From Tianweitania populi (lineage in GTDB: Bacteria; Pseudomonadota; Alphaproteobacteria; Rhizobiales; Rhizobiaceae), in assembly GCF_014652875.1 (NCBI RefSeq), contig NZ_BMZQ01000003.1, positions 182,832 through 246,831 on the forward strand: a stretch of 64,000 bases of DNA. Direction: 5' to 3'. The stretch's first letter is position 1. Each line of letters starts with the position of its first letter. Positions 35,126 through 43,846 of this stretch are shown one piece after another. The position numbers were made by a program, and so were the translations under genes. Under the pieces are notes generated by a model. It was not told the DNA's origin, searched no databases, and saw nothing but the letters and a program-made list of their open reading frames with translations.

Positions 35126-35404
35126 ATGGCTTCTAACGCATTTGTACGTGCTCGTATCGATGAGCGACTTAAAGACGAAGCTTCAGCGGTCTTGTCGGAA
35201 ATGGGGCTTACCGTGTCCGATGTCGTACGGATGACTTTGACGCGAGTTGCTCGGGATAAGGCTCTGCCGTTCGACTTGAAGGTGCCGAACGCTGAGACAC
35301 GCGGGGCAATGGAGGAATCTCGCGCCATGATGAAGGCTCATCGCGCGCGATTTAAAGATGGACAGGAAATGTTTGATGCCCTCGACAAAGAAATCCGTAG
35401 GTAG
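35126..35404 (+). CDS. RelB/DinJ-family antitoxin
   Basis: The 92-residue product has the ribbon-helix-helix start of RelB/DinJ antitoxins: MASNAFVRARIDERLKDEAS, then LSEMGLTVSDVVRMTLTRVA and the KALPFDLKVPNAET segment. The C-terminal helix (AMEESRAMMKAHRARFKDG) would wrap the toxin. It binds the pair's operator as a dimer and neutralises the YafQ-like toxin that follows. The start at 35126 is fixed by AAAGGAGG 14 bases upstream; the longer frame from 35075 lacks a site. Confidence 0.92.
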   Translation: MASNAFVRARIDERLKDEASAVLSEMGLTVSDVVRMTLTRVARDKALPFDLKVPNAETRGAMEESRAMMKAHRARFKDGQEMFDALDKEIRR

Positions 35405-35417
35405 CAAACGGGCTTCG

Positions 35418-35696
35418 ATGCCTAGAACGGCAGACTACGCAAAAAGCTTTGTAAAAGACTGGGATCGGCTTTCGCGTTCTGGGCGCTACAATATGCGCCA
35501 ACTCAAGACTGCCATGCTGCAGTTGATCGGCAATGATGAACCTTTAGGTCCGGAGTGGCTAGATCATCCATTAAAAGGCGATTGGGGGGACCATCGGGAA
35601 TGCCACATCGGAGGCGATTTTCTGTTGATCTACCAGGTGGAGGACGACAGCATCGTTTTCGTGCGTGCTGGTACCCATGCTGAACTGTTCGAGTAA
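35418..35696 (+). CDS. YafQ-family mRNA interferase toxin
   Basis: From ATG 35418 the product has 92 residues, the usual YafQ length: YAKSFVKDWDRLSRSGRYNM, a GPEWLDHPLKGDWGDHRECH segment with the family histidines, GGDFLLIYQVEDDSIVFVRA and THAELFE at the end, where the catalytic histidine of YafQ lies. YafQ cleaves mRNA at ribosomes. The gene begins 13 bases after the antitoxin stop; an earlier start at 35376 would overlap it. An intact pair such as this normally stabilises a plasmid. Confidence 0.9.
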   Translation: MPRTADYAKSFVKDWDRLSRSGRYNMRQLKTAMLQLIGNDEPLGPEWLDHPLKGDWGDHRECHIGGDFLLIYQVEDDSIVFVRAGTHAELFE

Positions 35697-35977
35697 CGGC
35701 TAGGTTCCCTGCTTAACTTCTATGCCTTCCGAGGCGAGCATCGCGTGCCAAATACTGAAAATAACGAACAATTTTAGAAGAAGGCAGAGCGGTGGATGGA
35801 CGGACGGATCCTAGGATGCGCTGTGTAAATCCCGTTGCCTCAACTGCACCTTGCAAGCTGTACGTTGCCCAGCACACATGATCATGACGAACTTGCCCTT
35901 GTTAATGTATGGCGAGCTTCTCGTTCCAATTAATGCTTAATGAGCTACAAACCTCGGGCGTCTTCCCTTAGCTAGTT

Positions 35978-36217
35978 CTATTCTGAATAGCGCGCCAAAC
36001 GAACACCAGGCCCGCCGCCATTAGCAGGGAGAAAGTCAACTCCCGCCGCTTCCAAAGACAATTTGATAGCTTGGCAGATCGACGGTGAAACCGGTCTGTC
36101 TCCACGTTCAAGTTGCACCACAGTGCGTAAGCTCACGTGTGAGAGGGCAGCTAGATCCTGTTGAGTTAGAGCAAGAAGCCCACGAGCTGCACGAACCTGA
36201 GCAGGAAAATGTTTCAT
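35978..36217 (-). CDS. XRE-family HTH transcriptional regulator
   Basis: From ATG 36217 the product has 79 residues and consists of a single lambda-repressor-type HTH: QVRAARGLLALTQQDLAALS, HVSLRTVVQLERGDRPVSP and SICQAIKLSLEAAGVDFLP, followed by a short tail. It is divergent from the gene at 36340, and a perfect 13-bp inverted repeat lies between them, so it probably regulates itself and its neighbour. The open frame continues to 36316 but runs through that repeat and is unlikely to be translated. Confidence 0.85.
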   Translation of the reverse strand: MKHFPAQVRAARGLLALTQQDLAALSHVSLRTVVQLERGDRPVSPSICQAIKLSLEAAGVDFLPANGGGPGVRLARYSE

Positions 36218-36254
36218 AGGCTCAAAGCAAACCCGGTTGCACAAAAAACGCAAA

Positions 36255-36307
36255 TATGCGCATAATAAGCAGTCGACTGTGCGCGTGGTTGCAACACGCG
36301 CACAGTC
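36255..36307. promoter_or_regulatory. Operator-like palindromes between divergent XRE gene and hypothetical gene
   Basis: TATGCGCATA (36255-36264) is a perfect 10-bp palindrome, and GACTGTGCGCGTG (36275-36287) with CACGCGCACAGTC (36295-36307) is a perfect 13-bp inverted repeat with a 7-base spacer. Both sit in the 122-bp divergent intergenic region and are good candidates for binding sites of the adjacent XRE protein. Confidence 0.6.
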
Positions 36308-36339
36308 TAACCACACCCAAGCTACAAGGAGCTCGGATC

Positions 36340-36981
36340 ATGGCTGGGATTACCAATACCACGAGATTTGCCTGCGTCACGCGCCGGGTCGCATTATGGG
36401 GCATTGCTGCTGCTGCTGCTGCGCCACAAAGTGCATCTGCAAATGCCCTAAATCACATATCTCTCTATGCGGCGGCTCCAACTGACCCAGTCGCTTCGCT
36501 TTGGCGCGAATGGGAAGCCGTGCATGAGAGGGTTCAGCATCTCAGCCGTCGGATGCAGGAGCTTGAGATTGAACTTGCCGAGCGGACGGACTGTTTGGGG
36601 ATGAGGGTTACGCTTCCAGGGGAGGGGCCTGTTCTTCTTTACTCGCATGAGGCCCTTGATCGTCTGGTTGGTGACCGGACGGATGTGGATGAGATCCGCA
36701 GGCAGGCAGCAGCCGAGCTTGATGAGCGGCAAGCTCGCTTTGAGGCAGTTGCGGATGACGTCGAGTACTTCTCCACCATGAAGGCGGAGCAGGGCGCATT
36801 CAAACAGGCAGAGGCTTTGTTGGACGCGATGGCAATCACTCAGGCGGCTTCGCTCGCCGGTGTTGCGAACAAGCTCGAGGCCGTGTCTCGCTGGGGTGCG
36901 GCGTGGGACGAGCATCCCAAGGAGTTTCCCTGGCCGCAGATTCGATCAGCGCATCAGGATCTGGTTCGGCTTGTTCTGTAG
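36340..36981 (+). CDS. Hypothetical protein with coiled-coil middle
   Basis: From ATG 36340, which has AAGGAG upstream, the product has 213 residues. The N-terminus contains a short alanine-rich stretch (ALWGIAAAAAAPQSASA) that could be a weak signal or a linker. The rest is hydrophilic and helical: DPVASLWREWEAVHERVQHL, then SRRMQELEIELAERTDC, DEIRRQAAAELDERQARFEA and a C-terminal LEAVSRWGAAWDEHPKEF. I recognise the DPVxxLWREW pattern from uncharacterised rhizobial phage or plasmid proteins but cannot assign a role. Confidence 0.7.
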   Translation: MAGITNTTRFACVTRRVALWGIAAAAAAPQSASANALNHISLYAAAPTDPVASLWREWEAVHERVQHLSRRMQELEIELAERTDCLGMRVTLPGEGPVLLYSHEALDRLVGDRTDVDEIRRQAAAELDERQARFEAVADDVEYFSTMKAEQGAFKQAEALLDAMAITQAASLAGVANKLEAVSRWGAAWDEHPKEFPWPQIRSAHQDLVRLVL

Positions 36982-37194
36982 GCTGCTGGCATTGGTGCCC
37001 TCGACAGCGAGGGCTCGTGATTGTCCGTCACCTGCCCTGCACGGCGGACAGTGAACGATCTCAGCCAGGGTTGGCCGGACGCTTTGCGGGAACGGAGTGT
37101 ATGGCTAAGAAGGCCGGTCAGGGATCGTTGGTTGGGCAACACCCTTGACCGGTTTTCCGGGCCTTCCATCTGCACGAAGGAGCGGCGTGCGCCC

Positions 37195-37542
37195 CTAGTG
37201 CACGGTCTGTTGGCAGGACGGCAGGAACCTCACCGTCTCATCGACGAGTTTGCGAAGCTTTCTCCATCCACGCAGGTTCTTTTCGGCGACGCGTTCTTCG
37301 ATCGCGGCAAGCATCCATCCAGCGCTGGCGATCTCCCCGGCAATGTCGCAAGTGTTGAACCTTTCTGAGCAGGCGATGATCCGAGGTCGAGCATCGCCTC
37401 GATCGAAGGGGATCCCGGCGATCAGCTGGCGTCCGCGCTGGTAGGCACTTGCGATGCGCCGTCGTTCAGCCTCGTTTCCACTGAGGATGACGCTGAGGGT
37501 AAAAGCCAGCGTTTCAGTCAGATCCTTGGTTTCATCATTCAT
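37195..37542 (-). CDS. Hypothetical protein downstream of and coupled to traG
   Basis: The 115-residue product starts at ATG 37542, overlapping the traG stop by 4 bases (ATGA), so it belongs to the traD-traG operon. It is helical and charged: LTETLAFTLSVILSGNEAER, IAGEIASAGWMLAAIEERVA and RGWRKLRKLVDETVRFLPS. No motif is recognised. The tight coupling suggests a role in conjugative DNA processing or in regulating the coupling protein. Confidence 0.7.
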   Translation of the reverse strand: MNDETKDLTETLAFTLSVILSGNEAERRRIASAYQRGRQLIAGIPFDRGDARPRIIACSERFNTCDIAGEIASAGWMLAAIEERVAEKNLRGWRKLRKLVDETVRFLPSCQQTVH

Positions 37543-39203
37543 GCTGGATCGAACAATCCTTTGAACTCTGGATCCGCGTAATAGGCGAGCTTGCCGGCGA
37601 TAATCGGCCGCTGTCCCGCAAGGAACAACAACTGGACTTGCGGTGCCATGTTGCGCACTTCATCCGGCGTGAGCAGCGGCCGTCCTATGTGTTGTTCGCC
37701 AAAAGAGATACCGGATTTCTCGGAGTCGAGCGCGCGGCTCATGGTCTGGAACACGACGGTTTCCTGCCCGAGCAGATCGGACACCAGCCGAGCGCTGTCG
37801 TGATCGTTGACACCGAAGACCTGGAGGACGCCGGCGTTCGACAGGAAGGTGCCGGCGCGCTGACCGTAGGTGGCGCGAAGCTGGTGCACGTCCTGCAGGA
37901 TCGGCCAGAGCTGAACGCCATAGCCAGCCATGAGCCCCATCGCGCGCTCAACAGGCGCCAGATGGCCGAGGGCTGCAAACTCATCAAGCAGGTAGAGCAC
38001 AGGCACATCCGGTTTGGAAGGATCGCGCGCCATGTCGATCAAACTCTGCGAAACGAGCAGCCGCAACCATCGGGAGTAGGTGGCAAGACGATCAGGCGGC
38101 AGCACAAGAAACACCGACACGTTGCGCCGTTTAAGATCGGCAAAGCGGAAGTCGGACCGATCAAGCACGGCCGTCATGCGCGGGCTGTCCAGAAAGTGCG
38201 TATGGCGCTGCGCGGCCGACACCACACCGGCAGCTTCCCGGTCGGACTTGCCAAGGTGACGGTTCGCTGCGCGTGCGACTAACCCAGACACCGCGGTTGA
38301 TGCCTGCATGTCCTTCAAGAGCTTGGCAAAGGCTTCCGGGGCGAGTGTCAGATACTCGCGCACCGTCGCGAGATTCCGCCCGGCTCTCGGCTGCTCGGCA
38401 ACAACATGGAGGATCAGGCCGGCGACGAGCGCTTTTGCTTCTTCATTCCAGTGCGCTTCACCGCTCATACCAGGTTCGTCGAACACGAGAGCATCGGCCA
38501 GGGTGCTGGCATCTTCCGCGACATTGAGGCCGTCAGGATCAAGCGCGTCAAGTGGGTTGAAGGCAGCAGACCGCAAACTTGTAATGCCAAAAGGATCGAG
38601 CACATGCACAGGCCCAAACCTCTCACGGGCCCGCCCAGCGATCCTGGCGTTCTCGCCCTTCGGATCGATGCAGATCACGGACCGATCGGCAACAAGCAAG
38701 TTCGGTATAATGGTTCCAACACCTTTGCCGGTGCGTGTTGGCGCCATGGTCAGTAGATGAGCCGGACCGTCGTAGCGAAGCAGCTTTTTTGTTTTGCCAT
38801 CGCGGCCGATCAGAAGTCCGGAGGGGGAGCGGGCGAGGGGAGCCACTTCCTTGTCGGAGGAGAAGCGGGCCGAGCCGTGGGTATCGCCGTCCGTTTCACC
38901 GAAGTGGATGATCAGGGGATTGGTGATCAGGCGGAACAGAACGGCGATCAGAATGAGGGGCAGGATGATGTCTAAAGCCATCATCGGAACACTGCCCTGG
39001 CCGAAGCCGATGGCATCGAGGCCCATTGCTCCACCTAAACCGACAACGAGGGTGATGATGCCGAGAAAGACGATGGCTTGCACGATCGGTTTGAACGCGC
39101 GAAACGGCGCAAGAACGAGGGCAGTCAGCGCCCATACCGGATCACTAACGGCCGCGCGCAGCATGTTTTTCAGCGCCGCCCATGCTTGTGTTGCCTGGTT
39201 CAT
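37539..39203 (-). CDS. traG: TraG, VirD4-type conjugal transfer coupling protein
   Basis: The 554-residue protein has two N-terminal hydrophobic regions (about 37-60 and 73-100), a HGSARFSSDKEVAPLA segment, Walker A MAPTRTGKGVG at about 153-163, and VLYLLDEFAALGHLAPVERA as Walker B, with QDVHQLRATYGQRAGTFLSN further on. These are hallmarks of VirD4/TraG ATPases that link the relaxosome to the mating channel in the inner membrane. It is shorter than the roughly 640 residues of Ti TraG, lacking part of the C-terminus. It overlaps the upstream traD-like gene by 4 bases. Confidence 0.95.
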   Translation of the reverse strand: MNQATQAWAALKNMLRAAVSDPVWALTALVLAPFRAFKPIVQAIVFLGIITLVVGLGGAMGLDAIGFGQGSVPMMALDIILPLILIAVLFRLITNPLIIHFGETDGDTHGSARFSSDKEVAPLARSPSGLLIGRDGKTKKLLRYDGPAHLLTMAPTRTGKGVGTIIPNLLVADRSVICIDPKGENARIAGRARERFGPVHVLDPFGITSLRSAAFNPLDALDPDGLNVAEDASTLADALVFDEPGMSGEAHWNEEAKALVAGLILHVVAEQPRAGRNLATVREYLTLAPEAFAKLLKDMQASTAVSGLVARAANRHLGKSDREAAGVVSAAQRHTHFLDSPRMTAVLDRSDFRFADLKRRNVSVFLVLPPDRLATYSRWLRLLVSQSLIDMARDPSKPDVPVLYLLDEFAALGHLAPVERAMGLMAGYGVQLWPILQDVHQLRATYGQRAGTFLSNAGVLQVFGVNDHDSARLVSDLLGQETVVFQTMSRALDSEKSGISFGEQHIGRPLLTPDEVRNMAPQVQLLFLAGQRPIIAGKLAYYADPEFKGLFDPA

Positions 39204-39511
39204 GATGTCGTCTCCCCGGCTGTGTTTGCTGGAGCTGCATTGGCACCATTGCCGATCAGATCGCTGAACAGGGCCTTGTCATTGTCGCGCGTGAGAAAGC
39301 CCGGCAGTTCCCTGTTCAGCCATTCACGAAGGCGATGGGCAAACTCCTCGTCCTTGCTGTTCTCCAGCCGATGCAGAACGAAGGCGCCAAGCAGCACCTT
39401 GCGGCGTGTGTCGTTGGCACGTTCCTGTTTGGACAAGCGCGCCTTCAGAGCAGAGCGTTGCGCTTCCAGCTCACCCAGGCGTTGTTCAATGCTCTTCCTC
39501 GCCATGATCAA
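39200..39511 (-). CDS. traD: TraD-like mobilisation accessory protein
   Basis: The 103-residue protein begins with a coiled coil (RLGELEAQRSALKARLSKQE) and contains NDTRRKVLLGAFVLHRLENS, the motif I associate with conjugal transfer protein TraD of rhizobial plasmids, then a helical region FAHRLREWLNRELPGFL. It precedes traG with a 4-base overlap and is divergent from traA across the oriT region, the same order as traCDG-oriT-traA on Ti plasmids; no separate traC is seen. Probably an oriT-binding relaxosome component. Confidence 0.8.
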   Translation of the reverse strand: MIMARKSIEQRLGELEAQRSALKARLSKQERANDTRRKVLLGAFVLHRLENSKDEEFAHRLREWLNRELPGFLTRDNDKALFSDLIGNGANAAPANTAGETTS

Positions 39512-39714
39512 CGTCCCGGCAATGCTGAGATCCGTGCTTTGATGATCTTTGTCGATGTGTTGTGCGCATCGAGCGGTGGGTGTCGGCAGCCATTTGGTCC
39601 TCCATCAATCGTTGAAATCGTGGCGTCAGGATTGGCCAAGCTCAATCCCGGTATTCAGGGATAGCGGCGTCGATGCAGGCCGATACCGTGGCTGCTCGAG
39701 TGAAACGAGGAAGT

Positions 39715-39755
39715 CACAAGGGCGCAAATACGGGTCATGCTGACCCCTTGCGGCG
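39715..39755. other. oriT: Origin of transfer (oriT) core
   Basis: In the traD-traA intergenic region the sequence CACAAGGGCGCAAATACGGG runs into a GGGTCA-TGC-TGACCC inverted repeat and then CCTTGCGGCG. This matches the rhizobial/Ti oriT pattern of AAGGGCGCA, an inverted repeat, and CCTTGCG around the nick site. Its place between divergent traD-traG and traA supports the assignment. The nick position was not determined. Confidence 0.85.
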
Positions 39756-39794
39756 CTGGCGCTGGGCTTCCCGAGGACAAGGAGACAAACGGCT

Positions 39795-42700
39795 TTGGCG
39801 ATCTTCTATTGCCAGATGTCTGTTGTCTCACGCTCCAGCGGCCGCAGTGCGGTTGCCGCTGTTGCTTATCGTTCCGCCGCGAAGCTGACCAACGAACGCG
39901 ATGGCCTGACGCACGACTACACGCATCGCGGCGGCGTGGAGTATTCGGAGATTGTTTTGCCGCAAGGTGCGAACGCCGAGTGGGCTCTTGACCGGTCAGC
40001 TTTGTGGAACGCTGCCGAGCTGGCAGAAAAGCGAAAAGACGCTCGAGTGGCGCGCGAGTTCGTGCTGGCATTGCCGCACGAGCTATCTGCAGAAAAGCGG
40101 TCATCTTTGACGCGAGAGTTCGCTAGGGATCTTGCCGATCGCTATGGTGCTGCCGTGGACTTCGCGATCCACACACCGCACCGCGACGGCGATGTCCGCA
40201 ACCACCATGCTCATGTGTTGGTGACCACGCGCCAGGTCACCGCGGAAGGTCTAGGCGACAAAACCTATATCGAGCTTGCCAACAAGGAGCTTTTGCCGCG
40301 CGGACTGGCGACCACGCAGATGCAGCTGGTGGATATTCGCCGCGGCTGGGAAGGGATGGCAAACCGAGAACTGGCGAGCGCTGGTCTGGATGTGCGGATC
40401 GATCATCGTTCGCATGCCGAGCGCGGATTGGAGATCGAGCCAACACAGCATATGGGCGTCGCTGCGACACAGATGCAGCGCAAAGGCGACCTTGTGGAGC
40501 GCAGCCGGCTCGATGCGGATGCGGCCAAGCGCAATGCCGATTTGATCGGGCAAAAACCAGAACAGGTTCTTTCGCTCATCACCAACGAGAAGAGCGTGTT
40601 TGATCGCTACGATGTGGCTCGGACGTTGCATCGGTATGTCAACGATGATGCGCAGGCTTTCGAGAACGCTTTTGCGAAAGTTATGGTATCACGCGAGCTA
40701 GTGGAATTGCAGGCGGCGCGCACTGACGCTGAGACAGGCGCAGTGTCGCTTGCGCGTTATTCGACCCATGAAATGATCGCCATCGAAACCGGCATGATCG
40801 AAAGCGCGCAGCAGATGCACGCGGCCCACGATCATGGTGTCCATCGGCAGCATGTCGGTCAAGCACTTGCAGCCCAGGATGCCGCCATACAGCGGAGTTC
40901 CGGCGATGCATCTGCACGGCTGTCGGACGAGCAGAGGAGGGCGATCGAGCATATTACAGGGCCAGAGCGGATCTCTGCTGTTGTTGGCTTTGCCGGTGCT
41001 GGCAAGTCCACCATGCTCGCGGCAGCACACGATGCCTGGGAGGCACAAGGCTACAAGGTTCACGGCGCAGCCTTGTCTGGCAAAGCGGCTGAAGGACTTG
41101 AGGAAAGCTCCGGCATCCAGAGCCGCACGCTGGCGTCGTGGTCGCTCTCCTGGGACAACCCGCAGGGTGGGGCGAAACACCAGCTTAGTCGCGGCGATGT
41201 GTTCGTCATCGACGAAGCCGGCATGGTGGGCAGCCGTCAGCTTGCCCGCTTCATTAGCGAGGCCGAAGTGCGCGGCGCAAAGATCGTTTTAGTCGGCGAC
41301 CATGAGCAACTGCAGGCAATCGGGGCCGGGGCTCCATTCCGTGCAATCACGCAAGAGATCGGCCATGCCGAGTTGTCTGAAATCCGGCGGCAGCGTCTGG
41401 ACTGGCAGCGTGAAGCATCGGTCGCTTTTGCTACGCACCGATCGGCTGAAGGGCTGGCGGCTTATCGAGAGCGCGGCGACATTCAGTTCAGCAAGAACGG
41501 CGAGGAAGCCCGAGCCGGGATCGTGCGCGATTATCTAGCCGACCGCGATGAGCGGCCTGACGGCACCCGCGTTGCGATGGCGCATCGGCGGGCCGATGTT
41601 CGCGCCCTCAACGATGCGATCCGCACTGAGCTGCAGGAGCGTGGCGAACTGGCGCGAGGCGAGGGCGCTGACGCACGAACCTTCCAGACCAATGACGGCC
41701 AACGCGAGTTCGCTGCCGGAGACCGCGTCGTGTTCCTTCAGAACAATCGCGATCTGGGCGTGAAGAACGGCATGCTCGGAACGGTGGAGCAGGTCGAAGC
41801 CGGCCGGCTGGGCACCGGTCCGAGCATGATGGTTCAGCTCGATGGCCGTAATGGCGATCGCATCAGCGTGCCGATGAGCGATTACCAGGCGATCGACCAC
41901 GGCTATGCCACGACCATCCACAAGAACCAGGGCGCCACGGTCGACCGCGCCTATGTGCTGGCGTCGGCTACGATGGACCGGCATCTGACCTATGTCGCCA
42001 TGACCCGACATCGCGATGGCGTGCAGGTCTACGCGTCGCAGGAGGAGTTCAGCAAATCTGGTCCTGGCAGCCAAACCGGCAAACTGGTGCAGCATGGTGT
42101 TGCGTCCTACGAACAAAAGGCGGGCAACCGCGACAGCTACTTCGTCACGCTGGAAAACGATCATGGGCAGCGGCACACCACATGGGGCGTCGGTCTTCAG
42201 CAGGCCATGAAGGAGGCTGCGCCTAAGGTCGGCGACAGGATGGGCCTTCAGCATGTTGGTGCCGAAACGGTCCGCTTGCCCGATGGCGCGGAAACACAGC
42301 GCAATGTGTGGAAGGTCAGAGATGCCGGTGAACTGGCCTATGACCAACTCGAGAAGCGTCTTTCGCGCTCGGGGGCAAAGGAAGCCACACTCGACTACAC
42401 CAAGGGCTTTGCCGAACGGCGCGGGATCGCAGAACGACTGGGTGTCGGTAGCGAGATAGAGGTTCCACCGGGACAGGTGGCGCGCGACCATGTCGACCCG
42501 CGTACAGAGCGGAAGGTGACGGTTGAGGATCATTCGCTTGCGCGCGGATCCTCGCAGAAGCCCGGTCCAGATCTTGCGCGTGAAAACCAAGGTCGTCCTA
42601 GGCAGGATCCTCCTGGTAATCGTTCCAGCGTTGCGGATCGGAATGGCGTCGCTGGTACGGATGCGCCGAAGGCCAAGCCACAAAAACGCAGCATGTTTGA

Positions 42701-43373
42701 CGGCCTGAAGCTCCCAGTCAGCCGCGGTGTTTCCCGAGAGCGGAGCATAGCCTCGCTGGGACAGCGCACGGGAAAAGAGGAAGCAGATCGATTTGCCGAG
42801 CGCACTCGGCCCATGTCCAGCTTTGAACAAGCCATTGATCATTATGCGCGTGCGTTCAGCGCCGCTGACAAGCAGCTTAACCAAGGGCTGCCGCTTCTCG
42901 AGATGCAGAAGCAGGAGCTGCAAGGGGCAAGGCAACAGCTCGAGCAGGTGCGGCCGGGCTCGCACGACCTGATCCGCTCGGCCTTACAGCATGATCCGGA
43001 GATGAAGGACGTCATCGCCAATCATGCCGGCCGCGATCGCGTCATCCAGCTGGTAGCCGGCATGGAGCGGGAGCGAGCGGCGCAGGCTGACCCACATGTT
43101 CGAGCGGAGCGCTTCGTACAGCAATGGCAGAGCTTGCAAGCTGAGCGCCAGGAGCTTCGTGGTTGGAGCAACGAAGAGGCGCGCGACAAGGTCGAGAACC
43201 AGATGCGCACCATGGCAAAGACACTGGAGCGCGATCCCCAGGCTGACGCTGCTTTGCGCAGGCGGTCTCAGGAGCTTGGGATCAGGTATCTGCGCCAGGA
43301 TCAAACCATAGCTCGTGAAATGGAGCGAGAACTGTCGCGGAGTCGCGATCGCGACCGCGGTATGGAACGCTAG
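39795..43373 (+). CDS. traA: TraA, Ti-type conjugative relaxase with helicase domain
   Basis: The 1192-residue protein has an N-terminal MobA-like relaxase: SVVSRSSGRSAVAAVAYRSA with tyrosine Y25, and the histidine-rich metal site IHTPHRDGDVRNHHAHVLVT (H126, H129, H137, H138, H140). A TraI/RecD-like helicase follows with Walker A GFAGAGKST near 396 and FVIDEAGMVGSRQL as Walker B, then DHGYATTIHKNQGATVDRAY. A basic C-terminal domain completes it. It nicks oriT, stays bound to the 5' end and unwinds the transferred strand. The start is TTG 39795 (MAIFYCQMS), matching family N-termini. It lies about 40 bases from the oriT core. Confidence 0.97.
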   Translation: MAIFYCQMSVVSRSSGRSAVAAVAYRSAAKLTNERDGLTHDYTHRGGVEYSEIVLPQGANAEWALDRSALWNAAELAEKRKDARVAREFVLALPHELSAEKRSSLTREFARDLADRYGAAVDFAIHTPHRDGDVRNHHAHVLVTTRQVTAEGLGDKTYIELANKELLPRGLATTQMQLVDIRRGWEGMANRELASAGLDVRIDHRSHAERGLEIEPTQHMGVAATQMQRKGDLVERSRLDADAAKRNADLIGQKPEQVLSLITNEKSVFDRYDVARTLHRYVNDDAQAFENAFAKVMVSRELVELQAARTDAETGAVSLARYSTHEMIAIETGMIESAQQMHAAHDHGVHRQHVGQALAAQDAAIQRSSGDASARLSDEQRRAIEHITGPERISAVVGFAGAGKSTMLAAAHDAWEAQGYKVHGAALSGKAAEGLEESSGIQSRTLASWSLSWDNPQGGAKHQLSRGDVFVIDEAGMVGSRQLARFISEAEVRGAKIVLVGDHEQLQAIGAGAPFRAITQEIGHAELSEIRRQRLDWQREASVAFATHRSAEGLAAYRERGDIQFSKNGEEARAGIVRDYLADRDERPDGTRVAMAHRRADVRALNDAIRTELQERGELARGEGADARTFQTNDGQREFAAGDRVVFLQNNRDLGVKNGMLGTVEQVEAGRLGTGPSMMVQLDGRNGDRISVPMSDYQAIDHGYATTIHKNQGATVDRAYVLASATMDRHLTYVAMTRHRDGVQVYASQEEFSKSGPGSQTGKLVQHGVASYEQKAGNRDSYFVTLENDHGQRHTTWGVGLQQAMKEAAPKVGDRMGLQHVGAETVRLPDGAETQRNVWKVRDAGELAYDQLEKRLSRSGAKEATLDYTKGFAERRGIAERLGVGSEIEVPPGQVARDHVDPRTERKVTVEDHSLARGSSQKPGPDLARENQGRPRQDPPGNRSSVADRNGVAGTDAPKAKPQKRSMFDGLKLPVSRGVSRERSIASLGQRTGKEEADRFAERTRPMSSFEQAIDHYARAFSAADKQLNQGLPLLEMQKQELQGARQQLEQVRPGSHDLIRSALQHDPEMKDVIANHAGRDRVIQLVAGMERERAAQADPHVRAERFVQQWQSLQAERQELRGWSNEEARDKVENQMRTMAKTLERDPQADAALRRRSQELGIRYLRQDQTIAREMERELSRSRDRDRGMER

Positions 43374-43386
43374 GAGGGAAGGCGAC

Positions 43387-43846
43387 ATGGCGGATAGCCA
43401 GTACGATGACCAAGAGGACCTCGATCCAGACGTCTTGAACGTCGAAGACGCCAGTGATCCGGCCGCCGCCGCTTTCGAGGCGTTTAAGGCTACAGTAGAA
43501 ACCCTCGCCGTCGATCTAATCCGCGAAACGGCGACCATCCGCAACGGCTTCGAGTTCGCCCTCGATAAAATGGAGCAGCGGCGCGCGCCGGTTGCTGGAA
43601 AACCGGATCGACAGTCAGCGCTGGGAACTCGAACGCGCAATCGTGGAGCGGACAAAGGCTCAGGAAAGGGCGGAGGAGGCCGAAAAGAATGGCAAGGGTG
43701 CAACGGCCGCGGTTGCGCGCCTCAAAGGCTTCCTGGCCAGCAACAGCAAATCCCCTAAGGAGTCCTTGAAAATGGGGTCGTGGCAGTACGCGAGCGCATC
43801 AATGCGGACTGGCGGCAGCACTCGGACAACCCGAACCGCAAGCTGA
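43387..43846 (+). pseudogene. Frameshifted DUF6118-like gene downstream of traA
   Basis: ATG 43387, 13 bases after traA, opens a frame reading PAAAAFEAFKATVETLAVDL and NGFEFALDKMEQRRAP, resembling the start of DUF6118-type proteins that follow traA on rhizobial plasmids. Around 43590 the natural continuation switches to the next frame (ENRIDSQRWELERAIVERTK, AQERAEEAEKNGKGAT), which runs on to 43846. The protein is thus split by a frameshift and also seems to lack its usual C-terminal membrane region. The assignment to DUF6118 is from memory of the neighbourhood. Confidence 0.6.

Noticed and set aside
41535..42965. A 476-codon minus-strand open frame antisense to traA
   Set aside because: It lies wholly inside the well-supported relaxase gene, has no recognisable motif and results from the high G+C third positions of traA.
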